A stretch of DNA of 64,000 nucleotides from Ephydatia muelleri (lineage: Eukaryota > Porifera > Demospongiae > Spongillida > Spongillidae), in NCBI GenBank assembly GCA_013339895.1, contig JABACO010000008.1, forward strand, positions 6,731,262 to 6,795,261, given 5' to 3'. The notes under the pieces are model-generated. The model saw nothing but the letters and a program-made list of their open reading frames with translations, made no database searches and had not been told where the DNA came from. The translations under genes were made by a program, and so were the position numbers. This document shows positions 47,701-58,705 of this stretch, one piece after another. The number at the start of each line of letters is the position of its first letter. Positions within the stretch are counted from its first letter, which is position 1.

Positions 47701-49946
47701 GAGCTCATATGTCCCCTTAAGACCTTTCCTTTGGCCTTGTGTCGTTGAGCATCGTCACAGTATCAGTCTGGGTCATGTCTATTGTAGCTGTTCTGTCTGA
47801 GATGGTTTTCTCATAGTGGCGGATGGCCACCTTCATATAACCCAGCGTGTTTTGCTTGGTCTGCTCTTTCCACTCTGCAGAGGTTGTCTCATCCGCAAAA
47901 ACAAGCATCATCCTGGGTTCAACTGTGAGCCCCCTAGGAAGCATGCCAGTTCCCTCTGCTCTTTTTAGGAATTCTAGATGATGTGAGGCATGTGCAATGT
48001 CTGACATCATGTTTCTGATTTTGGTCATGTTTGTGTGGACCCTCTTTCTGTATAGGTCCATCAAGGATGGGGTACCACGTGACGACTCTGCTTCGTCACG
48101 GGTACCGCCTGTTTGGGGGGAGGATGGTACCACCTTGTTCAAAGAGCCCAATAACAGGACCATCCTTGATTTCTCCTCCTCCAAGGAGACGCCCTCACCT
48201 CCATCATCATCAGAGACGGAGCATCCTCGAGTTCATCTACTTCAACTGATTGTTCTTCAGCTTCTTGCTCCTTCGTATTTGATACTGACATTGGTACCTC
48301 ACCATCATCCTCTGTATCAGCATCATCAGTGCTACTCATAGCGCCATGGTTATCCATAGGCCCCTCATTTACAGGCTGAGTGACCTTGTGTAATCGCACA
48401 TCTGGGTTACAAGGCTTGAGTCGGTCAAAGTGAACTACTTGACGTTGCCTTCTCTTTGCTGTGTGCTGGATCCTGTACGTGACGTCCGACAGCCGCTTGA
48501 TAACCTCAAAAGGTCCTTGCCACACTCTGTGCAACTTTTTGCAATTATATCCTTTCTTTCTTGGAACTGCTGGATTCCACAGCCACACTAAGTCTCCTGT
48601 GTTAAACTTTTCACCATGAATCTTTCTGTCATAATATGCCTTTTGTCATACTAGACTCTGTCCTGTCTTTTCACGTACTTTTTCGAATACATGCCCCAAC
48701 CTCTTTTGTAGGTTGGCCACATATTCACAATGTGACATGTCATCTTGCTGAAATGTACCGCACAAAATGTCAACTGGAAGTCGGGAATCATACCCATGCA
48801 TAAGGTAGAAGGGTGTGTAGCCTGTGGAAGCATGCACACTGGTATTATATGCAAAGCAAGCTAACTTGACATGCCTATCCCAGGTGAAATGGCAGCCATC
48901 CAGAGCTGTAGCCAGAATGTCACACAGTGTCTTATTAAATCTTTCAATTTCACCATTACAGGCCGGGTGGTATGGTGTTGTTCTGGTCTTGTGAATACCC
49001 ATAGTTTTGCACATTTCAGCAATCACTTCTGACTCAAATTGTGGTCCTTGGTCCGAATGTAGTTGTTCAGGGAATCCATATTGGCAGAAGTGCTCCTCCA
49101 CAAGAATTCTAGCCACAGTCTTCGCTTCTTGATTAGGAAGAGCATATGCAGACATATACTTTGTAAAATGGTCTCCAACCACAAGGATGTAACGATTACC
49201 TTCATCAGTTTCTACAAGAGGTCCAAGGAAATCCATTGCAACCATCTGTGCAGGAGACCCAACCTCAATAGGCGTAAGTGCAGCTCTTCGCTTTGGTGCT
49301 GGACCCTTCCGAGCAGCGCAATCCTTTTGCTTGTCCTGGAAAATTTGATAAAGTATCACAAGAATGATTTTGCTGGACACTGTTCCATATATGTAATAAA
49401 ATGAAAAAGGTTTTACTTTGGTTATTTAAATCATTCAACCATGCCATTATACTCTTGGTTCTAATTGCTTCATTTTCTTGCATTACTTTTCTCCACCAAC
49501 ATCACTCAATACTCCTTACGTAATCAACTAATCTTAATAATGGTGTAGTAAGAGTTTCAGGGCTCATTCAGAAACACTCGATATACTAGTGTGTGTAAAC
49601 GTACAGCACACTCATGTATGTACAGTATTGCAAATGCACATCTGCTTGTGTACATGTACAGTACATGAGTATGTATCTGACCCTTTGTTTTCCGATACGT
49701 TCTTTTCCTGCAATGCTCTTTTGTCCTGTTTCAGTTTCAGTTTAGCATCAGCCTTTTCCAACCTCTTCTTGTCCACAAACTGCAGCATCACATCACACAC
49801 ACACATGCAACACACACAACACACACGCACATTATTTGTGTATTTGTGACAGTTACATAAAGATATGTGCACATTAATTAAATGTACGCAACACTTAGCT
49901 TATCTGTTTTTATTCTGTGCAAAACTTAACTACATTTTCGTTACAC

Positions 49947-50201
49947 GGGATCGTTTCCACAAAAAGGGATCTATTGCATGTTTTTTCAAGATTTAAAGTT
50001 TTTTCCCCTTCATATTCTATAAGTCTGAATTGTTCTCTAGAAAGCGATTCTTACGCACTGAGAATCGGGGTATCTGTCATGGAATTGTAAGGCGCTGAAT
50101 TTTTAATTAGCCATACATTTCAACACACGTGCTACATTTTTACTACATGTACTGAAAATTTATAATGTATGCGCTAGGTCCCTTTTCGCGGAAACGATCC
50201 C
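49947..50201. repeat. MITE, GGGATCGTTTCC-end family (right-block copy)
   Basis: Duplicate of 29095-29340 carried by the segmental duplication. Confidence 0.85.
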
Positions 50202-50847
50202 ACATGACATCATTGTGGCTTGTGCACCCCGGCTGATCACTGCACACATGCTTGCAGGGTTGTACTGCCATGCGCCACACCACAGAGATATTCACACACA
50301 GGGTGTAGCAGACACACCACAGAGATATTCACACACAGGGTGTAGCAGACACACCACAGAGATATTCACACACAGGGTGTAGCAGACACACCACAGAGAT
50401 ATTCACACACAGGGTGTAGCAGACACATAGTGCAACCTCTGGAGAGATGCGGCACACCAATGGGATCCTGCACAAAGTGTCCTGATTATCAAAGGGGTCC
50501 ACAGTTCAGAGGTTGACATGTGCTAGGGTACAGGGAGAGCGTACATGTACAGCTAGGGTACAGGGAGAGCGTACATGTACATGTAATTCTGTGCCTCCAT
50601 GTCAAGGAGGAAAAGGGTGTGACAACTTTACGCTACAGAGTTGACCCTGAATCGAATAGAGTTGACCCTGAATCGAATATTATTGGGACATACCGACTTT
50701 GAAATGGGCTGCATCATCCAGAAATTGGTCTCCTTGAGAGCTGAGTTATCTTTGTATAAAAACAACAAAAAACGGAGGCTGTAATATCATGCCCCAATCC
50801 ATAATGTGGGGATACATTTTCCACTTCCAGTACTCAAAACATCACCC

Positions 50848-50851
<4 letters not shown>

Positions 50852-50911
<60 letters not shown>
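50852..50911. repeat. (AC)n microsatellite
   Basis: Counterpart of 30098-30197, about 40 bp shorter. Confidence 0.97.
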
Positions 50912-50913
<2 letters not shown>

Positions 50914-52720
50914 CAACAAAACGTTGAGCAAGTCTTTGTTCCATTCCACAACACAGAACTGCTTCATGGATGCTATTTAATGCCCACCCTGCATCCCTCA
51001 TGATGTAGATGCTATTTAAAGCCCACCCTGCATCCCTTTTGGTATGTATGCATGTGTCCACTAAGCACCTTTATTACACAGTGTGCACGTGGAATGCCCA
51101 CACTGTATTCTCACCTATCTTGAACCTGTCTCCAAGGTAGATAGGAGCATCTAACAACTTCTTCTCGTTCCCATTGCTCTCTTCGAAAGACTCATAATCG
51201 TCATCACTGGAGAGAAGGGGAGAAGGAAAGAGCAAGGGAAATGAAGAGGGTCAAGAGAGAAGTGGGGAGAAGAGGAAGAAGGGAGCGAGGGGAAAGGATG
51301 AGGGAAAGAGGGTCAAGATTCGGAGTGAGATAGAGGAAGGAGGAGAGAGGGAGGAGAGAGGAGAAAAAAAGAGGAGAGGGGAGAGGAGAAATGGAGAGAG
51401 GAGTAGGAGAGTGGGAGGAGTGGAGAGAAAGAGAAAAGGGGCAGGAGGGGGAGAAGAGAGGATGTGAAGGAGGGACTGGTCAACACAGCACCTCAATATA
51501 CATCCCCATCAACTAAACCATAAAGATGCTCCACTGGTCAGGAGAATACACGACAATGAAGTGCGATAATACAATCCTGGCATACATGTCGGTATAAAGA
51601 GTACCAGGGCATACATGTCAGTATAAAGAGTACCAGGGCATACAATACAGCTGCAGGAGACTAACACTATGTCTTTCCCTCGTTTCCCCCAATCGTTCGT
51701 AGCCATCCCAATCCCCTAGTTCCCTCTCAACACCCCCCACCCCTACAAGGATCACATGGCCTTAAAACAAAAGACTCTTTGAATCGAACCACAGTGGCTT
51801 TTCCCGTCTGATTCTGCCAAACCACGTGACCGACTCCTCTATTCATAGTAAAGGCGCTGGAACACACATGTTGGTCCTACCCTTTCAGAGCTCCCAACAG
51901 CAAGGCACAGAGGTCCCTGATTCCCTCCTCATCTGTGGGGTCTTGTGAGGAGTCCAGCAGCACGGAGCCAACCGCCTCATACACATCCTCGCTCGAGTTG
52001 AAGTCGTCAGGAGACTCGAGCACACCTTGAAAGTGTGCGTTAAAAAGATGATCATTTTTAAAGCGAAGAGAACAAAATTTCGCTTCAAACGAGTCAAGCA
52101 AGGCATGTGCGTGTGTCTCTTTGCCCAAATACTCTTCCACCATTTAGCGGGCGTTTATAAACCTCCTTATCCTTTATTCTCCTACCACAAACATAGTCAA
52201 AGACCGCTTCGTCGAGGTCTGGGACGTTCTGGGTCAAAATTTCTTCGACGGTGATATACGTTTCTGTCGTTTGTACGGAGTTAAATTAGACAGAAACTAA
52301 GCTCCCTCCCAATGCGATTGGTCAGACAGCACGTGGTGGCCACGTGGGGGGGGTATATGTAGGGTGGAAGGGGCGTAACAATTCAGTCTAAGCGTTTGTG
52401 CACACTGAAAACTTTCTGTACTATCGATCAACGAAATGGTACTCCAGCGGGCTCGTCAGGCGCCAGCACATCGGGCACGTCAGGCACCAGCACATCGGGC
52501 ACGTCATAGTCTCGTACCCAGACCCTGATTCCCACAGCTACGGATGGATTACATCACCGCTACGTGGAAATAGGGTCTGGAGAAATGCCCAACAAAAGTC
52601 GTTCTACGTGCGCCTGATTTTAGGCGCACAATCAGAATGCAGTGCTACGTGACGTCACAAATGAATTCAAAATTGCCTTTAAATTACGTAAAGCAATATT
52701 AGCATGTTCACTTGTGCAGA

Positions 52721-53271
52721 ATGGCTACTGTCGCTAGAGAGAATCTTGACGCTCTAATCCTACGAGCTTGTCAAAGGCTGGGCTACGCTTCTATCCGTCC
52801 TAATCAGCTTAAGGCTATAAGAAGCTTCATGGAAGGGAATGACGTGTTCGTCATTTAACCCACTGGTAGTGGAAAGTCTGTATATGTTTCTCCGTCTGCC
52901 GTTCGCCTTTGACGATCTCTTTCAACGTGACGGCAGTATTGTGGTAGTCTTATCGCCGCTAATAGCCTTGATGAAGGACCAAGTATGTATACGTACATTA
53001 GCTGAAATCATAACACTGCATGTACATGTACATCGTTCTTTTTTACACAGGTTGCTGCTCTGAACGCTAAAGGGGTGCCAGCAGCGTATCTAAGCAGTGA
53101 CACGAAGGACCGTGGCCAGCAGGAGCGGATATTAAGAGGCCAAGTTACAATCCTTTATATAGGACCAGAACTACTGATGCTCCCTCAGTGGAGGGAAATG
53201 CTGAGGACACCAGTTTGCAAAGAAAATCTGGTAGCCTATGTAATAGACGAGGTCTATTACATAGGCTAATC
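52721..53271 (+). pseudogene. RecQ-like DNA helicase, N-terminal fragment
   Basis: It starts MATVARENLDALI at 52721, with RPNQLKAIRSFMEGNDVFV (RecQ motif 0) and Walker A PTGSGKS. It then has FDDLFQRDGSIVVVLSPLIALMKDQV (motif Ia), an intron with GTATGT donor at about 52981 and TTACACAG acceptor at about 53050, then AAYLSSDTKDR and the motif II start AYVIDEV. A TAA lies just before PTGSGKS (52856-52858), and a frame change follows it near 52880. After VIDEV the reading turns into a hairpin and stops. Full RecQ proteins have two RecA lobes; only most of the first is present. Presumed unwinding role for transposition is inference. Confidence 0.8.
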
Positions 53272-53971
53272 AACAGAATAGTGTTACAGTCTGCCCTCGT
53301 TATTAGCTTCATGTTTGTTCCCTGAGCTTTTAAAAAAGGAATTTTGAGCTTGTAACGAATGTTGTTTTTTTGCGTGTATCTGAATTTAATTACGCTTCAA
53401 ACACATTAGACAGCATTGTGTCCTGCAAACACACTAGACCTAAAATCCTCCTCTGAAAAGATGCTCCCACAAACTGTAAAAGACTAGACACACTGTCCTT
53501 TGCCCCAGGTTATGAATTAATTTAGGTACACACCCCTGAGCTTATAAGGAGGGAACGAGCTTACAAAGTGGTGTGCTTATAAGGAGGGCAGACTGTACCA
53601 TGTGACTAATCTGAATGCCATTATTAACACCCTTGGGCAGCTGCTATTATCATTGCCCTCAAATACTTGTGTACACGGTACAGACCATCAAACATGTACT
53701 ACATACCTTCATGTAGCAATGCCAGTCTTCTATCACTGGAATAAATACTTCAACACGTTCAATGCCACTATCTGAGTTTAAGAGAGCTCCTTGACTACCT
53801 CGAACCCTTGCTACCGTTAGCTGATCACCACCTAGGAGAATATGTGTGCAATTGACTGCCAGTGTGATACGTGTAATTGTAATTCATTTCCTATGTAAAT
53901 ACATTTCATTTTCATACGTGATTAATATTTCTATAATATGCCTAATGTTCTACCGAGTAAAAGGTGACTTT
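53272..53971. other. Interior of the RecQ element, nothing recognised
   Basis: No coding match. Two short runs around 53510-53600 share AAGGAGGGNNNGA blocks. Confidence 0.4.
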
Positions 53972-54355
53972 TTAATCAGTTTCATGGCATTCTTGGACAT
54001 CCATGTCTGTACGCTTTGTGCCTTGAATAGGATTAGGCGGCGTTGTCGTTGAGCCGCCTGCGTTGGGAGATAACTTCGACAGCAGTACTAGTTCACCTTT
54101 CGGGCTCCCCACTTTCTCTTGAAGGGCTAGGTACTGGGCAATTTCATCAAAGCACTTTCTGCACAGATACCCTGATTCGATCTCCTTTTTAGCGTCTCTC
54201 GCTGATAGCCTGCATTCGCACGCTAGATCGATCAGTACTCCTCTGCAACGCTCACTTGCTGGGTTAGCAAGCTGTCTTCTGTTTTTGCCAACCAAGACGG
54301 GAGCAACGCAAAGCTTACAGCGATTCATTCCGTTGTACTCGTAAACGGACACCAT
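53972..54355 (-). CDS. Cys-rich protein of the RecQ element, unknown function
   Basis: 127 codons from the ATG at 54355. Cysteines occur as NRCKLCV, ERCRG, LACECR and GYLCRKCF, a CxxC...CxxC layout suggesting one zinc-binding module of about 65 residues resembling ZAD or THAP-like N-terminal modules, though not assignable. A Ser/Thr/Pro-rich tail follows. It begins close to the right inverted repeat and faces the helicase fragment. A DNA-binding role is plausible by position only. Confidence 0.6.
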   Translation of the reverse strand: MVSVYEYNGMNRCKLCVAPVLVGKNRRQLANPASERCRGVLIDLACECRLSARDAKKEIESGYLCRKCFDEIAQYLALQEKVGSPKGELVLLSKLSPNAGGSTTTPPNPIQGTKRTDMDVQECHETD

Positions 54356-54608
54356 GACGTTATCACGCTGACGTATTCTAGCCCCGTTGTTTAGCACCAA
54401 TTAGATTGCGTAATATCAAATGGTGCTCAGAACGACTTTTGTTGGGCATTTCTCCAGACCCTATTTCCACGTAGCGGTGATGTAATCCATCCGTAGCTGT
54501 GGGAATCAGGGTCTGGGTACGAGACTAGGCACGTCAGGCACCAGCACATCGGGCACGTCAGGCGCCAGCACATCGGTCACGGACGTCGTCTCGCGTATAC
54601 TTCTTGGG

Positions 54609-57365
54609 TTGCAGACCATGCAGAATGAATTGAAAAGCGTTAGGCAGGGCCAGGACGAGACGGCGCGGATGGTGCGGGAGAGCCAAATCGAGTCCGCACG
54701 AATCAGTGCAAAGGGGAAGAAGCCGGCGTACACCTTCAAGAAGAAGGGAAACGAAATACAGTCCGCCTTCATCGACAAGGTGACGGAACAGGTGGCTTCG
54801 GCAACAGCGCGGATGGAGAGAGTGATGGCAGCGGACGAGAGCGGGGCAGCACATCTGGCTAGAGCGAAGGAAGATCTGGAAGAAGGTATCAAACTTCTTG
54901 CCCGCAGGCAGAAAATGATTAAGTTCGCCGATCGGTCGGATGCCGGATGGGCAGTCGTAGAGGAGTACGAGGACGATGCACTGGCGTCGAACTCGGAAGA
55001 CGAGCGAAAGATGGAGAAGGCCGAGAGGGCGGCTGAGAGGAAAGTGGCAAAGAAAAGGAAGTTGAAGGAAAGTAAGACGAGGGAGGAGGCTGCCAAGAAG
55101 GGTGGGTTGCGGCCTAGTACGGAGCCACTGATGGCTTTTGCACCGGTGAAACCCCCCATGGCTCCTAAACCTATGGCGCCGAAACCCTCTGGAGGGTGCT
55201 TCCACTGTGGGGAGCTGGGGCATTTCCGTAGGGAGTGCCCTAAGGCATTGGCCAGTGTGCCGTATCCTTTGCCCAATGTTAGTGAGGGACTCATGGCTGG
55301 TGAGAGCATATGTGAGAGGGGTAAGAATGTGGCACGCAGTGGTGGGGAATGTACGAAGGAATTAACACCTGAAATTGTTGCCTGTGAAGGTGAGGGAGGG
55401 CATGGCAGGTGTTGGGAGGTGCAAGAGGGTGATGCGGGTGCATTTTCTGTGAGGGGAAGATTGGGCAATTGTGTACAGTATTGGGAACAGGTGCTGCATG
55501 CACCTCCATGGGTGTTAGATACAGTTAGAAATGGGTATATACTCCCCTTTTATTCGTTGCCTACACCATATTCTCGGCCTAATCAGCGTACAGCGCTGCT
55601 AGAGAGGGAATTTGTTAATGGGGCAGTGAGTGAGTTACAAAATGGAGGATATATCGAGGAGGCAAAAGAGCCACCTGTAGTATGTAGCCCATTATCTGTA
55701 GTCATGAATGGGGTGGGCAAGAAGCGTCTGGTGGTGAATCTGAGACATGTGAACGGATTCCTCTGGAAACAAAAGTTCAAGTACGAAGATATACGTGTGG
55801 CAATGGCGATGTTTGAGAAAGGTGAGTGGATGTTTTCATTTGACCTTAAGTCGGGGTACCACCATGTTGATGTGGCCCAGCAGTATCGTAAGTACCTTGG
55901 ATTTGAATGGGGTGGGGTTACTTACACGTTTGTGGTGTTACCATTTGGCTTATCATCTGCTCCATATGTCTTCACTAAGATGATGCGTCCTTTAGTCCGC
56001 TTATGGCGAAGTAAAGGAATTAAAGCAATCGTGTATCTGGATGATGGTATTGTTTCCTCTCAGAATGAGAGCAGTGCAAAAGCATCTAGTGCATGGGTCA
56101 GGGATACCCTAGATAGGGCAGGTTGGGTTTGCAATGAGGCCAAGTCAGTATGGGTGCCAACTCACGAGCTTGTTTGGCTAGGGTTCAACTTGAACTTGAG
56201 TAAAGGGAGTATTTCTGTCCCAGAAGGAAAAGTTAGGGCATTGCAGCACAGCCTTAAGGTGGCAGTTAAGACATCTAGCCTGTTAGCTAAGACGGTTGCT
56301 AGCCTGATAGGCAGAATCATATCCATGAGTCTAGCATTGGGTCCAGTAGCCAGGTTCAGGACGCGGGCATTGTATGCCCTGTTAGAATCTAGACAAGCTT
56401 GGTGTGACATTTTACTCATCACACAAGATGCAGGGGAAGAATTGAGGTTTTGGGTTGAGTGTTTTGATCAGTTTAATTCACAACCAATATGGCATAGCCC
56501 AGCAGCAGTGAGATGTGTGTACTCCGATGCTAGTGATACTGGGTATGGTGGATACACCGTAGAACATGGTATGCATGTTGCACAGGGTAATTGGTTACCT
56601 GATGAAGCTGTGCAGAGCTCTACGTGGAGGGAGTTAGTGGCAGTGGGGAGGGTACTGGAAGCAGTAGCACACAAGCTGAGCAATGTGAGGGTGCGTTGGT
56701 TCACAGATAATCAAAATGTGGTGCGCATTTTGCAAGTTGGTAGTGCTAAGTCACACATTCAAGTAGAGGCTTTAAAAGTGTTTAAAGCTTGTATCCAGTA
56801 CAACATTCGGCTAGAGCCAGAATGGATACCCAGGGAAAGGAATGAACTTGCCGACTATATCAGTCGTATTGTAGACTATGATGATTGGCAGTTAGACCCT
56901 GCGGTGTTTGCAATGTTGAATGCACTATGGGGACCGTACTCTGTGGACAGATTTGCATCATCATATAACACACAACTTGTGCGGTTCAACTCACGTTTTG
57001 CATCTCCTGGGACAGAGGCAGTGGATGCATTTACGGTAGACTGGCAAGGGGAGAATAACTGGTGGTGTCCACCCCCTAGCCTTGTACCAAGGGTTATAAG
57101 GCATATGGAAACATGTAAAGCCCATGGGACGCTAGTAGTTCCGTGTTGGGAATCAGCCCCCTTCTGGCCGTTACTGTGGCTAGAAGGTGAAGGTTGGGCA
57201 CCTTTTATTGTGGACACACGGTCATTGCCACTGTCAGAGTGGTTGGTCAGACCTGGTAGATCAGGTGGTCAGTTGTTTAAAGGGAAGTTTCCCAATACTG
57301 CTATGTTGGCAGTGTGTATAGATTTTGGGGGCGGTAGTGCGAGGTGCGCGGACCTCAACAGTTAG
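54609..57365 (+). CDS. Retroelement gag-RT-RNase H polyprotein (Ngaro/DIRS type)
   Basis: A 918-codon frame. Charged, coiled N-terminal part; CCHC knuckle CFHCGELGHFRREC (about residue 197); reverse transcriptase with KKRLVVNLRHVN, FSFDLKSGYHHV, LPFGLSSAPYVF and IVYLDDGIVSS; RNase H with VYSDASDTGYGG and WFTDNQNVV; then WGPYSVDRFASSYN and WWCPPPSLVPRV, a C-terminal domain usual in DIRS-group polyproteins. The frame also reads upstream to the inserted DNA element, so the true start lies before 54609. Looks functional in layout. Confidence 0.9.
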   Translation: MQTMQNELKSVRQGQDETARMVRESQIESARISAKGKKPAYTFKKKGNEIQSAFIDKVTEQVASATARMERVMAADESGAAHLARAKEDLEEGIKLLARRQKMIKFADRSDAGWAVVEEYEDDALASNSEDERKMEKAERAAERKVAKKRKLKESKTREEAAKKGGLRPSTEPLMAFAPVKPPMAPKPMAPKPSGGCFHCGELGHFRRECPKALASVPYPLPNVSEGLMAGESICERGKNVARSGGECTKELTPEIVACEGEGGHGRCWEVQEGDAGAFSVRGRLGNCVQYWEQVLHAPPWVLDTVRNGYILPFYSLPTPYSRPNQRTALLEREFVNGAVSELQNGGYIEEAKEPPVVCSPLSVVMNGVGKKRLVVNLRHVNGFLWKQKFKYEDIRVAMAMFEKGEWMFSFDLKSGYHHVDVAQQYRKYLGFEWGGVTYTFVVLPFGLSSAPYVFTKMMRPLVRLWRSKGIKAIVYLDDGIVSSQNESSAKASSAWVRDTLDRAGWVCNEAKSVWVPTHELVWLGFNLNLSKGSISVPEGKVRALQHSLKVAVKTSSLLAKTVASLIGRIISMSLALGPVARFRTRALYALLESRQAWCDILLITQDAGEELRFWVECFDQFNSQPIWHSPAAVRCVYSDASDTGYGGYTVEHGMHVAQGNWLPDEAVQSSTWRELVAVGRVLEAVAHKLSNVRVRWFTDNQNVVRILQVGSAKSHIQVEALKVFKACIQYNIRLEPEWIPRERNELADYISRIVDYDDWQLDPAVFAMLNALWGPYSVDRFASSYNTQLVRFNSRFASPGTEAVDAFTVDWQGENNWWCPPPSLVPRVIRHMETCKAHGTLVVPCWESAPFWPLLWLEGEGWAPFIVDTRSLPLSEWLVRPGRSGGQLFKGKFPNTAMLAVCIDFGGGSARCADLNS

Positions 57366-57397
57366 CGCCCAATGTGTTATGGGTAGTACTGTGTGCA

Positions 57398-57606
57398 TGC
57401 CTGGATAGCTATGTCGATCGCCGAGATTGACTGTGGAAGCCTGGATGGCTATGTCGATCGCCGAGATTGACTGTGTGAGCCTGGATGGCTATGTCGATCG
57501 CCGAGATTGACTGTGGGAGCCTGGATGGCTATGTCGATCGCCGAGATTGACTGTGGAAGCCTGGATGGCTATGTTGATCGCTGAGATTGACTGTGGAAGC
57601 CTGGAT
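57398..57606. repeat. 40-bp tandem repeat inside the Ngaro-type element
   Basis: Five copies of GCCTGGATGGCTATGTCGAT plus CGCCGAGATTGACTGTGG lie between the polyprotein and recombinase frames. Confidence 0.93.
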
Positions 57607-57685
57607 GGTTGGATCTCCAGCATCGGATGCTGGCAGGCCAACCTGGGCTTTGTAGGAATGGTGCACTTCTAATCTATCTTTCCTA

Positions 57686-58705
57686 TTGTTCTTCAACACA
57701 GGTGTGTTCTCAGCAGGAGCTTGGCCGTTGCTGGGCAACCTAGAGGACCCTGAGCTGAGGAGATTGGCACAATCCCTCCCAGCAACAGTGCTGAGAAGCA
57801 GGGCAGATAGCACCACCAAAAAGTACCTCGGAGCATTTCAGAGATGGAAGACATGGGCAGAAGCCCGGCAAGGAGTGCCAAGTTTTCCAGTACACGAGCT
57901 TCATCTGGTGCTGTACATGCAGCACCTCAGTGAGTCCACTGAGAGTAAAGCTGCTGTAGAGGAGGCAGTGCATGCGCTATCATGGTTGCATGGGTTAGCA
58001 GGGCTCCAGCCATTCAGTGGGTCACCCTTAGTTAAGGCTACCTTAGAAGGGTTACGGCGTATATTGGCCAAGCCTAAGGTTCGGAAGGAACCAGTGACGG
58101 CAGATATGTTGAAGGCCATGGTGGAGGCTGCTGGGCCAGCTCCATCCCTGACAGAGGTCAGGTTGTTGGCAGTGTGTTTGGTAGCATATGCTGGGTTCAT
58201 GCGGTGTGATGAGCTGCTGAAGCTCAGAGGCTCTGATGTAACCTTTAATGCCGAGGGCATGGTGGTTAAGATAGAGTCTAGTAAGACAGATCAATACAGG
58301 GAGGGAGCGTCCCTAGTTATTGCACGCACCGGGCAGGTAACATGCCCAGTTGCCATGATGGAATGCTACTGTCGCATGGGCGAGGTAGACCACACATCCC
58401 AGGCAAAGTTGTTTCGTGGGATAGTGAGCACTAAGAGTGGGGAGCGTCTGCGCAAGGATGGTGGCCTCAGTTACACCAGATTGAGGGAGCTTTTATTAGA
58501 AAAAGTGGCACAGTTGGGTTTTGACCCAGCGTTATTTGGTATGCATAGTTTGAGAGCAGGGGGTGCTACAGCGGCAGCCAACGCCGGTGTGGAAGATAGA
58601 CTTTTCAAGAGGCATGGCCGTTGGAAGTCTGAATCAGCCAAGGATGGTTACGTAAAAGACTCTCTAGAGCGCCGTTTGAAAGTGTCTAAAGGTCTGGGTA
58701 TTTAA
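57686..58705 (+). CDS. Tyrosine recombinase of the Ngaro-type element
   Basis: Frame of about 339 codons. N-terminal SAM-like DNA-binding part (STTKKYLGAFQRWKTWAE), then the catalytic domain: FMRCDELLKLRGSDV (first Arg), KTDQYREG (Lys), MHSLRAGGATAAAN (H-x-x-R) and HGRWKSESAKDGYV (His/Trp and the nucleophile Tyr). This is the phage-integrase fold used by DIRS, Ngaro and PAT retroelements in place of a DDE integrase. No ATG near its 5' end, so its exact start is not settled. Confidence 0.9.
   Translation: MFFNTGVFSAGAWPLLGNLEDPELRRLAQSLPATVLRSRADSTTKKYLGAFQRWKTWAEARQGVPSFPVHELHLVLYMQHLSESTESKAAVEEAVHALSWLHGLAGLQPFSGSPLVKATLEGLRRILAKPKVRKEPVTADMLKAMVEAAGPAPSLTEVRLLAVCLVAYAGFMRCDELLKLRGSDVTFNAEGMVVKIESSKTDQYREGASLVIARTGQVTCPVAMMECYCRMGEVDHTSQAKLFRGIVSTKSGERLRKDGGLSYTRLRELLLEKVAQLGFDPALFGMHSLRAGGATAAANAGVEDRLFKRHGRWKSESAKDGYVKDSLERRLKVSKGLGI

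Larger units (their letters stand above)
44587..48220 (-). mobile_element. Penelope-like element inserted in gypsy, 85-bp target duplication
   Basis: It is flanked by an 85-bp direct duplication of the host gypsy sequence (44502-44586 and 48221-48305, one mismatch). Parts, minus strand: an ORF1-like region (48184-47717), a reverse transcriptase (47700-45820) with the family's DILSKGLSF and KLHKNP motifs and catalytic YIDDI, a downstream coding segment (45793-45587), a hammerhead ribozyme (45425-45480), then a second start of the ORF1-like region (45234-44587). The outermost 86 bp of each end are direct repeats (44587-44673 and 48134-48220). This tail-to-head layout is usual for Penelope-like elements. 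It looks nearly whole, with about one or two breaks. Young by the near-perfect target duplication. Confidence 0.82.
44040..49323 (-). mobile_element. Ty3/gypsy fossil, minus strand, interrupted by a Penelope-like element
   Basis: The integrase (about 49310-48590) shows VAMDFLGPLVE, HSDQGPQFESE and YHPACNGEIERF, followed by a C-terminal tail (GPFEVIKRLSDVTYRIQ). This resumes beyond the inserted element at 44572-44279 and ends with RRYPSRDRKEPDWYG, typical of gypsy pol ends. A polypurine tract (rc of 44244-44255) precedes TGTGTAATAG, a likely 3' LTR start. The 5' side stops at the duplication junction 49323/49324. Broken and partial. Confidence 0.8.
49682..52253 (-). pseudogene. ABCF3 5' portion, right copy (exons 1-5), exon 1 interrupted
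   Basis: Exon equivalents: 52186-52253 (exon 1, continued at 59416-59420 past the inserted retroelement), 51881-52025, 51115-51206, 50694-50749 and 49682-49779. Splice sites and reading are as in the left copy. Exon 1 is split after ATGAC, so the start codon is now 7.2 kb from the rest. Exons 6 onward are absent because the duplication ends in intron 5. It cannot make an ABC protein. Confidence 0.9.
52509..54525. mobile_element. TA-flanked DNA element with RecQ-like helicase and Cys-rich ORF
   Basis: Terminal inverted repeats of 97 bp are perfect (52509-52605 and 54429-54525) and start GTCTCGTACCCAGACCC. Both ends are bordered by TA. Each repeat contains its own CAGACCCT...AGGGTCTG hairpin. 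Inside are a RecQ-type helicase fragment (plus, 52721-53271) and a Cys-rich ORF (minus, 53972-54355), facing each other. No transposase is visible. It is inserted in the gag N-terminal region of the Ngaro-type element. 19715-20460 has similar ends. Confidence 0.85.

Noticed and set aside
54506-55468. 320-residue minus-strand ORF
   Set aside because: It is antisense to the retroelement polyprotein, which carries recognisable domains.
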